From assembly GCA_026705765.1 (NCBI GenBank), contig JAPPAB010000058.1, forward strand, positions 1 through 61,122: DNA of 61,122 nt. The letters are read 5' to 3'. The position numbers were made by a program, and so were the translations under genes. Position 1 is the first letter of the stretch, and each line of letters begins with the position of its first letter. Shown here piece by piece: positions 1-9,660 of the stretch. This DNA comes from Gemmatimonadota bacterium (GTDB lineage Bacteria > Latescibacterota > UBA2968). A model generated the notes under the pieces. That model saw only the letters and a program-made list of their open reading frames with translations. It was not told the DNA's origin and made no database searches.

Positions 1-2
1 CG

Positions 3-1208
3 TATGGCATCATAGAATACAGCCATGCACTTGACTGTATGTCATTCAACTACTATGGCCGGGCGGCACAGGTGTGGAGTTCGACAGAACCGCAGGATGC
101 AGTTCGCGAAGTTGCCTTGCGCGTGGATGCCGCAATTTGCAGTGTTGCCAATATCGATACTGGTCTCACTGCACCCGATATTGAGATGCAGGTCGGCTTT
201 GAGGACGGTCCGGAAGAGTTCATCAGCTTTCCCGACGAACCAGCTGATCTGGCTGAACAATTGATGCGGCTCACGGAAAGTGCTGAGGCTGTTGAGGAGC
301 GACAAAAACGCAAATACGATGCCTACTTAGCCTTCAGAGATGAGCTTACATCTCAGAAGTGCGATATGATTCTTGGCAAATTTGATCTTGACGAGTTTCG
401 CACAATTGTTGAAGCCAATGAGGATTTAGCGGACCGATGGTACGAGATGTTAATCAGCGTGCCTAAATCCCGGCTTCCTGCAGTACACAATTTGGTCCTT
501 CATCTTGCCTATGCTTTGGGCAATTCAAATCCAGGTAAAGCAGCTAAACTATTCCACAAGGTCAGAGATAGTAATCCGTTAGTTCGCATTACTTACTACC
601 CTACGGCGGTATCTCTTGACGCGATGTCAATCTGGAGTGGCCCGAATGCAGAGATTCTCAACAAATTGCGTTTTCAACGCCTGGACAGAACGACAAATGA
701 TCACGAACTTTCGCAAGAAGTCCTCGCCGCGCATCTAAATGACAAGCAAGACTTGTTGCGTCAGTATATCGAGGCGAAATTAAAAAAAGAAGAACCTGCG
801 GAAATAGCCCGTGCGATCATGGTTGCGGGGTTCTCGGATCACTGTGAGTTCAATGTCGATGTACTCAACCGCTATCAGGATACAGACGGTTTTATTGGAG
901 ATGCACATAACGCAGCACAGTACGCTTATGAACGCAACTCTTGGGCGCGATATTGGTTTGCGAAGATGTGCGAAGTGGATGAGGCCGATGAATTCTGGTG
1001 CTTTTCCATTTTGTTCACAAAGATTGTTGACAGAAGATACTATATCTGGCAATCAGAATACACAGAAGAAAATGAACCAATGCAGCTATTCTGGCCCAGT
1101 GTCAGAAGCAAGTTGAAGAACCGGTTCGATAGATGGGAGAATCTTCGTAAGGAGAAATTATTCGGAGGTGATGTTCCAAACGAGATTTTTCTTTTTCCTG
1201 AAGAGTAG
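3..1208 (+). CDS. Hypothetical protein, 5' end cut by window edge
   Basis: The frame is open from the first bases of the window. The residues before the first ATG (position 39) read as ordinary protein, so the true start probably lies upstream; about 400 residues are visible. I see no catalytic motif, signal peptide or membrane segment. The visible part is acidic and largely helical, with a charged stretch near residues 90-110 and aromatic-rich segments towards the C-terminus. It converges on the propeller protein that ends at 1361, about 150 bases away. I do not recognise a family. A helical-repeat or scaffold C-terminus of a larger protein is possible, but that is only a guess. Confidence 0.7.
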   Translation, partial: YGIIEYSHALDCMSFNYYGRAAQVWSSTEPQDAVREVALRVDAAICSVANIDTGLTAPDIEMQVGFEDGPEEFISFPDEPADLAEQLMRLTESAEAVEERQKRKYDAYLAFRDELTSQKCDMILGKFDLDEFRTIVEANEDLADRWYEMLISVPKSRLPAVHNLVLHLAYALGNSNPGKAAKLFHKVRDSNPLVRITYYPTAVSLDAMSIWSGPNAEILNKLRFQRLDRTTNDHELSQEVLAAHLNDKQDLLRQYIEAKLKKEEPAEIARAIMVAGFSDHCEFNVDVLNRYQDTDGFIGDAHNAAQYAYERNSWARYWFAKMCEVDEADEFWCFSILFTKIVDRRYYIWQSEYTEENEPMQLFWPSVRSKLKNRFDRWENLRKEKLFGGDVPNEIFLFPEE

Positions 1209-1360
1209 ATTCAGAGAATCCTGATCAGGTAAATTTCTGATTGTACTTTGAATATAGGCGTTGGAAAATTTATCTCCGTAGTCCATTTTTCTGCACGATT
1301 CGATGTTTGCACGATGCACAAGGCTCTATTGGGGCTCCACTTGCCACTACATACCCATCA

Positions 1361-3304
1361 CTATTCCCACCACTTGGGAGAGCCTTGAATGATTGCTCGT
1401 CTCTGGCGTGTCTCTACAACCATCTCGGTACCCGTACAATAGACGCGACGGATGGGATTTTTGGAGACCACGCTACCGAGATATTGACCATCCTCTTGGA
1501 ACCAACGCAGACGCTTATCCTCAAGCAACCCAAAACCAGTTTGTGCAATGACTATATCAACGACGTTGACACCACCGCCGAAAGTGTCAATAAAGGCGTG
1601 AAGCACATTGTCTCGGAGCACATAGAGTTTTGTGTCTGTTAGTAAATAAAGATAATCGCCAGTGTCAACGATCCTGCGAGGTACACTCCCAATATCGTAA
1701 ACCAGTACGCCCTTTCCCTTCTCATCAACCAGAACAACCCGACCAGAATAGCTGGCGAGATAGACTGAGTTCGAACTCGTAGCGAAACCGGCAGCGTAGA
1801 TCCAGTCAGCGGAGTCGACAGGTTCGGCGAACTGCAAGATTGTGTCCTCTCCGACAATGAACTCCGTGCTCGGCATAGCAACTTGTGTCCAGTCATCTGT
1901 AACCGGCAATTTACAGCCCCAAAGGCCATTGCCATCTATATCCACGCACCAAGCTTTGTCTTCCACTGTGAAGATGTAGCAGTCCGCGTTTTGTGACAGC
2001 GAGACGCAACGGATATGGTTCTTGAGTTGATCATCTGGGATATCGCAGTGATTCTTGATGGCAAGGATCTCGGAGTATTCGACAAGGGCGGTCTCCAGAT
2101 TAGGCTCGAGGTGGTCGTCGTAAGAGTGAATGAGGCAGTCCTGTGACATAGCGATAAGCCCATGACCAAACGGATGAACACTCACACGATAGACGCCATG
2201 TAGCAACCCTTTCTTTGCCGCCAATTCACCGACTCGGTCGTAGCGCAGGGCAGCAGCTTCAATTTGATCAAGATCTTTTGCGTGACCACGATCATCAATC
2301 ATGAAGTGGCCAGAGTTGGTGTAGTGCATCTGGCGAAAAGCGTTGTCTGGGCGCTCTGATAGCGGTATGTTTTCTATCCTCGCAACTTGCCAAGCGGCAT
2401 CATGAACTTCAAAGTAGTCCCGTAATTCGGGGATAGTTGTTTGCCTATAACCGTCTTCCCAACGGTGCAATTTGCGAGGCGCGCGAGGCAATGGCACATA
2501 GCTGAGTGATGAAACATCAATATTACTCAGCTTTGGAGACTTCTGGTGAGTCCGATGCGACCTGACGATTCGCTTCAGAGGTGGCTCAGGAACATCTGGT
2601 GAGTCCGATGCCAGGAGCTTATATGTGCGGCCTGCCCTGATGCGAACGATCTTTCCGGCTTTCTCGAGATGTGAGATGAAGTTGGCAACTTTGTAACCAT
2701 CCTCTTCACCGATTAGTGTTTTGACTTCGGTCTGAAGACAGTGTGGATGTGCCGCAACAGCGTCTATGATAGCTTGAAAAAGATGCCGGTCCTTTTGATG
2801 TTGATTGACTTCTTTGATCAACGGTTTAAGTATAGGGAAAGAAGTGACAATTTCTCGCATCCGCGCGAGCCCTTGATCGTCACCGAGAAGGGCAAGAATC
2901 ATTCCACCTTTATACATCTCAGTAAAGTTAAAATCAATGCCAGAGGAATTGAACTCACTAACGTATTCTTTTAAAAAGTCTGAAATATATTCGAGATTCT
3001 GACGCACGAGCCGGCCCGCTTCCTTGTAGTCTCGCTTCGAGACTGCTGTATGCATCTGTGAGAGAGTATCATAGTAAGCATCGCTGACCTTATCCCAAGC
3101 CTCCTTATCTGCATCATATTCTAAAATATCGTAAAACTCTAATTCTAGGATTTCCAGCAATTCTTCTTTCGTTCTTTCTTTGCAATTTATCCCGGAGATT
3201 TCTTGTATCTCTCCAATCCACCACTCGCCATCTTTTTGGATTTTAGCAGTATAGATTTCTCCGCTGTCCTGATGTTGGATTTTGACAGTATGAATACTTT
3301 CCAT
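1361..3304 (-). CDS. HicB-like / winged-helix / beta-propeller protein
   Basis: This 647-residue protein has three visible parts. Residues 5-60 resemble the HicB/DUF1902 antitoxin fold: two short strands around a GEWWIGEI-like segment, then a Glu-rich helix. Residues about 165-235 look like a winged helix, with a basic wing (GKIVRIRAGRTYKLL). Residues about 300-640 are short strand-turn repeats with many Val-Tyr-Leu and Asp-Gly turns, as in a beta-propeller. No signal peptide or membrane helix is seen, so it is probably cytoplasmic. No HicA toxin is adjacent. A DNA-binding or sensory scaffold role is inference. The call as a real gene rests on length and composition. Confidence 0.7.
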   Translation of the reverse strand: MESIHTVKIQHQDSGEIYTAKIQKDGEWWIGEIQEISGINCKERTKEELLEILELEFYDILEYDADKEAWDKVSDAYYDTLSQMHTAVSKRDYKEAGRLVRQNLEYISDFLKEYVSEFNSSGIDFNFTEMYKGGMILALLGDDQGLARMREIVTSFPILKPLIKEVNQHQKDRHLFQAIIDAVAAHPHCLQTEVKTLIGEEDGYKVANFISHLEKAGKIVRIRAGRTYKLLASDSPDVPEPPLKRIVRSHRTHQKSPKLSNIDVSSLSYVPLPRAPRKLHRWEDGYRQTTIPELRDYFEVHDAAWQVARIENIPLSERPDNAFRQMHYTNSGHFMIDDRGHAKDLDQIEAAALRYDRVGELAAKKGLLHGVYRVSVHPFGHGLIAMSQDCLIHSYDDHLEPNLETALVEYSEILAIKNHCDIPDDQLKNHIRCVSLSQNADCYIFTVEDKAWCVDIDGNGLWGCKLPVTDDWTQVAMPSTEFIVGEDTILQFAEPVDSADWIYAAGFATSSNSVYLASYSGRVVLVDEKGKGVLVYDIGSVPRRIVDTGDYLYLLTDTKLYVLRDNVLHAFIDTFGGGVNVVDIVIAQTGFGLLEDKRLRWFQEDGQYLGSVVSKNPIRRVYCTGTEMVVETRQRRAIIQGSPKWWE

Positions 3305-3468
3305 CTATGACTCCTTTTGTCAAATTTGTTTGAGTTAGGATTAAAACTATTATATTCTGTAACAATTTAATCGTCAAATCAATCATTGATATTAAGCAGG
3401 ACTTCAGATAAGCTATCACAAATGCTCCATCATAAAACACGGTTAGACAAAAAGCCATTAGGCACAGC

Positions 3469-3487
3469 GTGCGAGTCCGTCTCGCAC
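3469..3487. repeat. Perfect 7-bp inverted repeat (hairpin)
   Basis: GTGCGAG-TCCGT-CTCGCAC forms a perfect 7-bp stem with a 5-base loop inside the 500-base gap between the genes at 1361-3304 and 3806-5062. No T-run follows, so it is not a classical terminator. Function unknown. Confidence 0.5.
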
Positions 3488-3593
3488 TGTACATCCATCT
3501 TGCATCCAACACAGCAGGTCACCTTCTTTTATATTTGCACACAAGCGATTTGCGCTGTGCCAGCCCCTCGGCGTTTGAGAGCGGCATTTTTTG

Positions 3594-3625
3594 CTTACTT
3601 TTTGTTGCTGGTGACAAAAAGTAAG
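3594..3625. repeat. Perfect 12-bp inverted repeat in non-coding gap
   Basis: Arms CTTACTTTTTGT (3594-3605) and ACAAAAAGTAAG (3614-3625) pair perfectly around an 8-base loop. A second short pair, GGTGA/TCACC, lies at 3653-3667. Short frames cross this region on both strands but show no ribosome site or protein-like composition. I read 3305-3805 as non-coding, possibly a dispersed repetitive element. Apart from these hairpins I see nothing else in the gap. Confidence 0.5.
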
Positions 3626-3805
3626 TCGTCGAAGACAGAACAAAGAGAAAAAGGTGAAATTATCACCAACACTTTCGACAAGCAACGCAAATTTTCTTAA
3701 AGCTGTGTAACATCACTAAATCCGATTTGGGACACCGCCGCACACTGGCTGTGATTGTAACGTTACTGTCTAATTGTCGAATTGAGTTGATTGAGGTCTT
3801 TACAG

Positions 3806-5062
3806 ATGAGCGAAGAGACGGAGATATTGATTGTTGGCGGTGGAGCAATCGGTGTTTGCTCGGCTTATTATTTAAATGCTGTGGGTAGAGATGTGGCGCT
3901 GGTTGATAAAGGCGATATTTGTTCGGGGTGTTCGTATGGGAATGGGGGGCTTGTTGTGCCGAGTCACAGCATACCACTGTCCGCTCCGGGGGTGGTGTCT
4001 CAAAGTCTGAAGTGGATGTTGAATCCAGAGAGTCCGTTTTATATTAAGCCGCGTTTGGACCGGGATTTGATGTCCTGGTTGTGGCATTTTCGCCGTGCGT
4101 GTAATGAGAATCATGTTGCGAGGGCTACGCCTGTTATTCGGGCGATGAATATGGCGAGTGTGGCGTTGTTTGAAGAGATGGCAGCGATCAAGGGCATGGA
4201 TTTTGGGTTTGAGAAGCGGGGGACGATTACGGCATATAGAACTGAGAGGGGGTTGGCAAAGGCGGTTAAGGACGCGCGTTTTTTGTCGTCAGTGGGGGTT
4301 GAGACGCGGGTTCTCGATGCGGATGAGATTGCGGCATTAAATCCCGGGGTTCGGATACGGGCGATTGGGGGGATATTTTTTCCCGAGGATGCCCATCTCG
4401 TGCCGCACCGCTTTGTGCGCGGGTTGGCGGAGTATGTCGGTGGAAAGGGTGTTCGAATCCATAGGGAGACAGAGGTTCTGGGGTTTGAGATTTCGCGTGG
4501 TCGCGTGGTTGCTGTGAAGACGAATCGGGGGGATTTCCAGGCGGAGCACGTTATTTTGGCAGGCGGGTCGTGGTCGCCTGTGATTGCCAGTGATCTTCAT
4601 ATCAATCTGCCTATTCAACCTGCCAAGGGGTATAGTATTACTTTTAAGCGGCCTGATGTTTGTCCGGCTATGCCGTTTTCTCTGGGAGAGGCAAAGGTCG
4701 GTATTACGCCTATGGGGGATATGTTGCGGTTTGCGGGTACGCTTGAATTGGCGGGGCTTGATTTTTCGATCAATCAGCGGCGCGTGCAGGCTATTCTCAA
4801 GGCTGTGCCCGAGTATTTTCCCGATTTGAGTCCCGATTATCTCGATATGATAGAAATCTGGTGTGGTTTGCGGCCCTGTACGCCTGATGGGGTGCCATTT
4901 CTCGGTCGCGCTCCCGGGGTTGAGAATGTGATCGTCGCTGCTGGTCATGCGATGATTGGCATTTCTCTGGGTCCTGTTACCGGAAAGCTGGTGGCAGAAT
5001 TGATTTCAGATGAAGTGCCTTCTATTGATTTGTCTGTACTGAAAGTGGATCGGTTTGGATAG
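3806..5062 (+). CDS. FAD-dependent D-amino acid dehydrogenase-like oxidoreductase
   Basis: This 418-residue protein of the DAO superfamily (DadA-like) would oxidise the C-N bond of a D-amino acid or other secondary amine and pass electrons to an acceptor. The Rossmann motif VGGGAIG lies at residues 10-16, followed by the D/E region of the FAD-binding fold. Near the C-terminus GLRPCTPDGVPFLG is the family's flavin-contacting signature. I chose ATG 3806 over an in-frame TTG at 3791 because GAGG lies 9 bases upstream. It is the first gene of a six-gene plus-strand operon; the next start is 26 bases away. The substrate is unknown, but the company of amidohydrolases suggests a nitrogenous compound. 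Confidence 0.85.
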   Translation: MSEETEILIVGGGAIGVCSAYYLNAVGRDVALVDKGDICSGCSYGNGGLVVPSHSIPLSAPGVVSQSLKWMLNPESPFYIKPRLDRDLMSWLWHFRRACNENHVARATPVIRAMNMASVALFEEMAAIKGMDFGFEKRGTITAYRTERGLAKAVKDARFLSSVGVETRVLDADEIAALNPGVRIRAIGGIFFPEDAHLVPHRFVRGLAEYVGGKGVRIHRETEVLGFEISRGRVVAVKTNRGDFQAEHVILAGGSWSPVIASDLHINLPIQPAKGYSITFKRPDVCPAMPFSLGEAKVGITPMGDMLRFAGTLELAGLDFSINQRRVQAILKAVPEYFPDLSPDYLDMIEIWCGLRPCTPDGVPFLGRAPGVENVIVAAGHAMIGISLGPVTGKLVAELISDEVPSIDLSVLKVDRFG

Positions 5063-5088
5063 GCTGTTTTATTTTTTGAGAGGTGAAT

Positions 5089-6858
5089 ATGGTGAAGATG
5101 TTGCTGCGAGATGTTGCGATGTCCGATCTGGCGGAGATTTACGAGCGAAATGCAGATCGGTCACCTGCGCCGTATCTCAAGGATGCAGAGGCGGTGGAGC
5201 GGGCGAGGGGGTTGGCGAAGAAGAATGGGGTGTGGGATGATTTGAGCGAGAATCTGGACGGGAGCCGGGATATTCCCGTGTTGAAGCGGTCGGCTTTTCG
5301 CAATTATCAGCGGGTTGGAGATCGCAATTTGCCACAGGCTGTGGCGGGCAATCGCAGGCGCGAGTTGGAGCGGGCAGCGATGGCTTTGTGGCTGGGACAT
5401 CCCAATGCCGATGTGGATTATTTGCAGGATTTGCTCTGGGCGTATTGCGACGATTATACCTGGGTGATGGCTGCACACGAAGGTCGAGCTATTGATCTGG
5501 GATCGGCTGCGTTAGGTGCTGCGTTTGCAGAAATTTTACATGTTCTGGGTGATCAACTGGAAGAAGAAGTGGTAGCGCGCGTTTCGCGGAAGATTGAGGA
5601 GCATATTTTTGAGCCGTTCTGGAATTATAGGCATCTGGATTTCTGGAAGACCGTGCGGATGAATTGGAATCACGTTTGCAATGGCGAGATTATCCGCGCC
5701 GCGCTGTATCAGATTGAGGATCCCGTGGTGCTGGCGCATATGACCCACGCGGCGATTGTGAATTTGACGTATGCGATAGATGGGTTTACGGATGATGGCG
5801 GGTGCGAAGAGGGGCCGGGGTATTGGGAATACGGTTTTGGGCATTTTTTGTACGTTGCCTATGCACTGTATTTGAAGACCAATGGGGAATTGAATTTGAT
5901 GGTGGATGAGACCGGTAAAATTCATCGGATATGCCAGTACCCGCTCGCGGCGCATATTCAGGGCGCGTTGCGCTCGACGTTTGCGGATTCGAGCCACGGA
6001 TATACGGGTGCGCGGTCTGCTATGATTGTCAATGCGTTTTTTGATATGCCCGAATTGTACGCTCTGTGCGATAAGCATTCGGATCATACGTTGAAGGTGC
6101 GGGATATGCACAGTTTGGCGATGTATTCCGGGTTTGAGGTGGAGATAGAGGCGGATGATAAAGATTATGTTTTGTCCGATTTGGGACAGGCGAAGTTGCG
6201 AGGGGTGCCCGGGAAAGATCAGTTGACGCTGATGTGTCTGGCGGGGAATAATGGGGTGCCTCACAACCACAACGATATCGGCAGTTTTATTGTGCATCGC
6301 GGGGGCGCACTCTGGTTGACGGATCCTGCGGGTCCTGCTTATAGTCGAAAAACTTTTGGTCCAGATCGCTACGATATTCTGTTTTGCAATGCGCTGGGCC
6401 ATTCTGTGCCCGTGATCAATGGGCAGTTGCAGCAGCCCGGCGGGGAGTATTTCGGTACGCTGGAGGTAGAGAATTTGAATGGTGAGGGCGAAAAACGCGC
6501 GGTGATAGATATGACACACGCGTATCCCGAAGGTACGGTGAAGAGTCTGACGCGCACCTTTGTGCTGGATGGGAATATGCTGATGATGGAAGATCTCTAT
6601 GTGTTTGACGGTGTGCCGCAGACGCTTGAGGAGGGGTTTATTACGTTTGAGGATGTACAAGTTGACGGGAATTTGGTTCAGATTGGTCCCGAAGGCGAGG
6701 GTATTACACTTTCGGCAGTGGATACACCGGGTGCGTTTTCGGTCAAGCGGTTTGAAGAGGAATCAAAAGAGGGGCGCACTGATGAGGTAGTCACGCGCGT
6801 GATTTTTACACCGAAAGAACTATCGCAAAACTTCTGTTTGCGGTTCGCAATAGGGTGA
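5089..6858 (+). CDS. Heparinase II/III family protein (putative polysaccharide lyase)
   Basis: The 589-residue product has an alpha-toroid N-terminal half followed by a beta-rich C-terminal half, as in heparinase II/III and alginate lyases. At about residues 390-420 the segment PHNHNDIGSF holds the His-Asn-Asp cluster of the family, and further on LTDPAGPAYSRKTF is typical too. I see no signal peptide, so the enzyme may act on imported oligosaccharide. ATG 5089 is chosen because AGAGGTG lies just upstream; GTG 5083 is possible. It lies 26 bases after the FAD oxidoreductase and 20 before the creatininase. Such proteins break uronate-containing glycans by beta-elimination; the substrate here is not known. 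Confidence 0.82.
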   Translation: MVKMLLRDVAMSDLAEIYERNADRSPAPYLKDAEAVERARGLAKKNGVWDDLSENLDGSRDIPVLKRSAFRNYQRVGDRNLPQAVAGNRRRELERAAMALWLGHPNADVDYLQDLLWAYCDDYTWVMAAHEGRAIDLGSAALGAAFAEILHVLGDQLEEEVVARVSRKIEEHIFEPFWNYRHLDFWKTVRMNWNHVCNGEIIRAALYQIEDPVVLAHMTHAAIVNLTYAIDGFTDDGGCEEGPGYWEYGFGHFLYVAYALYLKTNGELNLMVDETGKIHRICQYPLAAHIQGALRSTFADSSHGYTGARSAMIVNAFFDMPELYALCDKHSDHTLKVRDMHSLAMYSGFEVEIEADDKDYVLSDLGQAKLRGVPGKDQLTLMCLAGNNGVPHNHNDIGSFIVHRGGALWLTDPAGPAYSRKTFGPDRYDILFCNALGHSVPVINGQLQQPGGEYFGTLEVENLNGEGEKRAVIDMTHAYPEGTVKSLTRTFVLDGNMLMMEDLYVFDGVPQTLEEGFITFEDVQVDGNLVQIGPEGEGITLSAVDTPGAFSVKRFEEESKEGRTDEVVTRVIFTPKELSQNFCLRFAIG

Positions 6859-6878
6859 GTTTCTGGGAGGATTCAGTT

Positions 6879-7694
6879 ATGTATAGAGCTTCTTATGATG
6901 GTAGTAATAAGAAGGTGATGTGGCAGGAGATGTGGCGGCACGAGTTTGAGGACGCTTTGGAGCGCGATCCCGTGGTGATTGTTCCGGTGGGGTCTGTGGA
7001 GCAGCACGGGCCACATTGTCCGATGGATGTGGATATTTCGGCGCCGTTCTATATGGCGGTGGCTGTTGCCCAGAGTGTGGATGATTTCCCTGTGATTGTT
7101 GCGCCGCCGGTGTGGTCGGGGTTTACGCATTATAACATGGGATTTCCCGGTACGATTAATTTGCGTTTGGAGACGTTTCAGAATTTGCTGGCAGATATTT
7201 TTCGCAGTATTTATGCGAACGGATTCAAGCGGATCATTTCCGTGAATGGACACGGGGGCAATGCGGCGCCCTGTCGCGCTGTTTCGTGGCAGGTGGCAGA
7301 GGAGAATATTTTTACGCTGTCATTTAGCTGGTGGGATATGGTGGATAAGGAGTTGCGGGAGTGGAGTGCGACAAATGAAGGCGTGGGACACGCCGGGGAG
7401 TGGGAGACGGCTGTGCAGCTTCATTTGCGCGAACATCTCGTTGATAAGAGCCGTATTGATAGCGATTTGACGGGGACGAGGCCGTTTAGTGATGATCTGT
7501 CGTTTGCGGAGTTTGCCGAGCGGAGGCGCGATACGAAAAAGGATACGGGTATTATGGGCGATGCGTTTGTTGCGAGCGCGGAAAAGGGTGCGCGTATTTT
7601 TGAACTGGCATGTGAACGTCTGGAAAAGCTGGTGCGCGAGTATCACGAGTTGCCCGTGCGCGAATACCGCGAGTTTGGGTCTCACTGTATTTGA
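6879..7694 (+). CDS. Creatininase-family amidohydrolase
   Basis: This 271-residue protein has the creatininase signatures: VGSVEQHGPHCPMDVD (metal-binding Glu, His and Asp), NGHGGN and HAGEWET. Members are cyclic amide or amide hydrolases with two metal ions, including creatininase, MftE and riboflavin-pathway enzymes. ATG 6879 is favoured because GGGAGG sits 8 bases upstream; an in-frame GTG at 6855 would overlap the previous gene and has no better site. It is the third gene of the operon. Acting beside a formamidase-like hydrolase and an amine oxidoreductase, it probably removes a nitrogen-bearing group. True creatinine use cannot be claimed from sequence. Confidence 0.87.
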   Translation: MYRASYDGSNKKVMWQEMWRHEFEDALERDPVVIVPVGSVEQHGPHCPMDVDISAPFYMAVAVAQSVDDFPVIVAPPVWSGFTHYNMGFPGTINLRLETFQNLLADIFRSIYANGFKRIISVNGHGGNAAPCRAVSWQVAEENIFTLSFSWWDMVDKELREWSATNEGVGHAGEWETAVQLHLREHLVDKSRIDSDLTGTRPFSDDLSFAEFAERRRDTKKDTGIMGDAFVASAEKGARIFELACERLEKLVREYHELPVREYREFGSHCI

Positions 7695-7710
7695 AAGAGG
7701 GGGTACGACG

Positions 7711-8658
7711 ATGTCAGAGCTAAGAGTGGGGATTATCGGTGCGGGGGGTCACGCACAGAGCCACTTCAGGATGATCCAGGACGAGCCGGAAATGGCGTTG
7801 GTTGCGGTTGCAGACCTGGATCCAGAAAGATTGGCGCACACGCGAGAAACGCACGGGGTGACGTCCCTTTTTACGGATTACCGGGAGATGATCGAGAAGG
7901 TGCAATTGGACGTGGTCTATGTTGTGACCTTTCCGGGGCCACTGCCCGACATTGTGATCGACTGTCTGGAGGCCGGGCTGCACACTTCGGTAGAGAAGCC
8001 GCCGGGGATCAGTTCGGATCAGACCCGACGGATGATGGAGGCCGAACAGCGATCCAGTGCCAGAGCGATTGTCTCGGTGAACAGGCGGTACATTCCAGAA
8101 GTGCTGGCGATTCGGGCCATGCTGCAAGATCGAGGCGGACCCGTTCACGTGGCGGCGACGTACAACAAGCCGCATATTGGGGACAAGGTCCGGGATGTCG
8201 GGCATCTTATCCGATTGGACGCGATCCATCATGTGGATCTGTTGCGGTGGCTGGCAGGTGACGCCATTGAGGTTTACTCAGAGGCGTGGTCTGCGCCTTC
8301 CCACCCTGCCGAGATGCGCCACAATGCCGTGATTAAGTTCGAAAGTGGCTGCCGGGGCGTGATGATGAGCCACTACGCTGTTGGATACCGCATTCAGCGG
8401 TTTGAAGCGCATGCGGAGGACTTCAGCGCGTATGTGGATCTCACGAGTGGCCCCAGATGTGAGATCTATGCAGACGGAGAGCCGTTTGAGGGCGAATTGG
8501 ATCTGGAATTGGTCGGTGGTCCCGACTTTAACGAGACCCGGCATTTCGTGGCGTGCATACAAAACGATACGCAGCCGTGGAGCACGCTTGAGGATGCGAT
8601 CAAGACGATGAGGTTGTGCGAAGCGATTGAGGCGGGCCATAAAGGTCAATTGGAATGA
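7711..8658 (+). CDS. Gfo/Idh/MocA-family oxidoreductase
   Basis: This 315-residue NAD(P)-dependent sugar or polyol dehydrogenase-type protein has an N-terminal Rossmann motif GIIGAGGHAQSH and the EKPPG segment at about residue 92 that carries the conserved Lys of the family. DAIHHVDLLRW provides the usual catalytic His region at about residue 175. The start at ATG 7711 follows AGAGGGGG and is 16 bases after the creatininase stop; longer in-frame starts lie inside that gene and are rejected. It probably oxidises or reduces a sugar ring released by the lyase of the same operon. The exact sugar is unknown. Confidence 0.88.
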   Translation: MSELRVGIIGAGGHAQSHFRMIQDEPEMALVAVADLDPERLAHTRETHGVTSLFTDYREMIEKVQLDVVYVVTFPGPLPDIVIDCLEAGLHTSVEKPPGISSDQTRRMMEAEQRSSARAIVSVNRRYIPEVLAIRAMLQDRGGPVHVAATYNKPHIGDKVRDVGHLIRLDAIHHVDLLRWLAGDAIEVYSEAWSAPSHPAEMRHNAVIKFESGCRGVMMSHYAVGYRIQRFEAHAEDFSAYVDLTSGPRCEIYADGEPFEGELDLELVGGPDFNETRHFVACIQNDTQPWSTLEDAIKTMRLCEAIEAGHKGQLE

Positions 8659-8710
8659 TTTTTTGGGTTTGGATCGCGGTAAAGATTCCCATTATATAAG
8701 GAGATTTATC

Positions 8711-9622
8711 ATGCGTCGCTTTACGCGTACACCTTACTATAGCGGGCCGGATGATCCGGCTATTGGCGAGGTGCGGGGTACGCTTGCCCTGGGTGAGACA
8801 GTGGTTATTGAGACGGTCGGCGGGGCTGATAATGATTTTGAGGCTGCTGGTGAGACCCGTGCGGGGATGATTACTTCTGGGGAAAGCCACCGCCGTTATG
8901 CCCGTCGTGGTGGTCCTTTTCGCATTGAGGGGATTGCGCCCGATGACTGGGTCGCTATTGAGATTATCGCTATTGAGGTGGGTCCCTACGGTTTTTATCG
9001 CAATGGGGGTCCCAACTGGGGCAACTGGCGTTGTGTGGCGCCTGTGCGGGATGGGTTGATCCACTTTCCGCCGGATTTTGTGGTGCCGGTGCGCCCTATG
9101 GTTGGTGTGGTTCAGCTCGAACCGTGGGCGGCTCATTCGATTGACCACGGCGGCAATATGGATTTTAATGCGATTCAGCCGGGCAGTACTGTGCATATTC
9201 GCGCCCAAAAGCCCGGGGGGTTGCTCTCTTTGGGCGATGTCCATGCACGGATGGGCGATGGCGAGTTGACAGGTGCGGGTGTGGAGATCGATGCGGCGAT
9301 TACCATAAAGGTGGATCGCTCTCCCGGGTTTCCCAATAGCAGTCCGGTGGTGGAGACGACTACGGTGGTAGAGGCCGCTGAGGAGTATCTGACGAGTGCT
9401 CGGGCGGCTGAATGGGGTGAGGCTCTCAGGCTGGCATGGCTGGAGATGGTGGCGCTGATTATTGATCGCTACGATACGACGTACGAATACGCCAATATGA
9501 TTGTGGGCACGATTGGCGATGCGCGGCCCGGCTATGCTACGGGCTATATGGGCGGTTATGTTACGTGTCAGATTGCAGTGACTAAGGAATTGCGGCGCAC
9601 CGGAGTGCCGTATGAGGCGTAG
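8711..9622 (+). CDS. Acetamidase/formamidase family protein
   Basis: A 303-residue FmdA/AmdA-family hydrolase that would split short amides to ammonia and a carboxylate. Visible signatures are DHGGNMD in mid-sequence and GDVHARMGDGE after it, both conserved around the metal or active site. The start is set at ATG 8711, preceded by AAGGAG; frames starting earlier run into the preceding oxidoreductase. It is soluble with no signal peptide. It is fifth in the operon, and with the creatininase-type protein it gives two amide hydrolases in one pathway, which fits catabolism of an amidated or formylated sugar or amine. Confidence 0.85.
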   Translation: MRRFTRTPYYSGPDDPAIGEVRGTLALGETVVIETVGGADNDFEAAGETRAGMITSGESHRRYARRGGPFRIEGIAPDDWVAIEIIAIEVGPYGFYRNGGPNWGNWRCVAPVRDGLIHFPPDFVVPVRPMVGVVQLEPWAAHSIDHGGNMDFNAIQPGSTVHIRAQKPGGLLSLGDVHARMGDGELTGAGVEIDAAITIKVDRSPGFPNSSPVVETTTVVEAAEEYLTSARAAEWGEALRLAWLEMVALIIDRYDTTYEYANMIVGTIGDARPGYATGYMGGYVTCQIAVTKELRRTGVPYEA

Positions 9623-9660
9623 GGGTTTTGAGGTTTACAACATTTATGAAAGGATTTGCT

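Noticed and set aside
3386-3700. Short frames on both strands in the 3.3-3.8 kb gap
   Set aside because: No ribosome site, low-complexity basic composition, and the frames run through perfect hairpins.
5536-6660. Open frame of 374 codons on the minus strand inside the heparinase-like gene
   Set aside because: Entirely opposite a well-supported gene with family motifs; its own product is His/Arg/Ile-rich with no ribosome site, a shadow frame.
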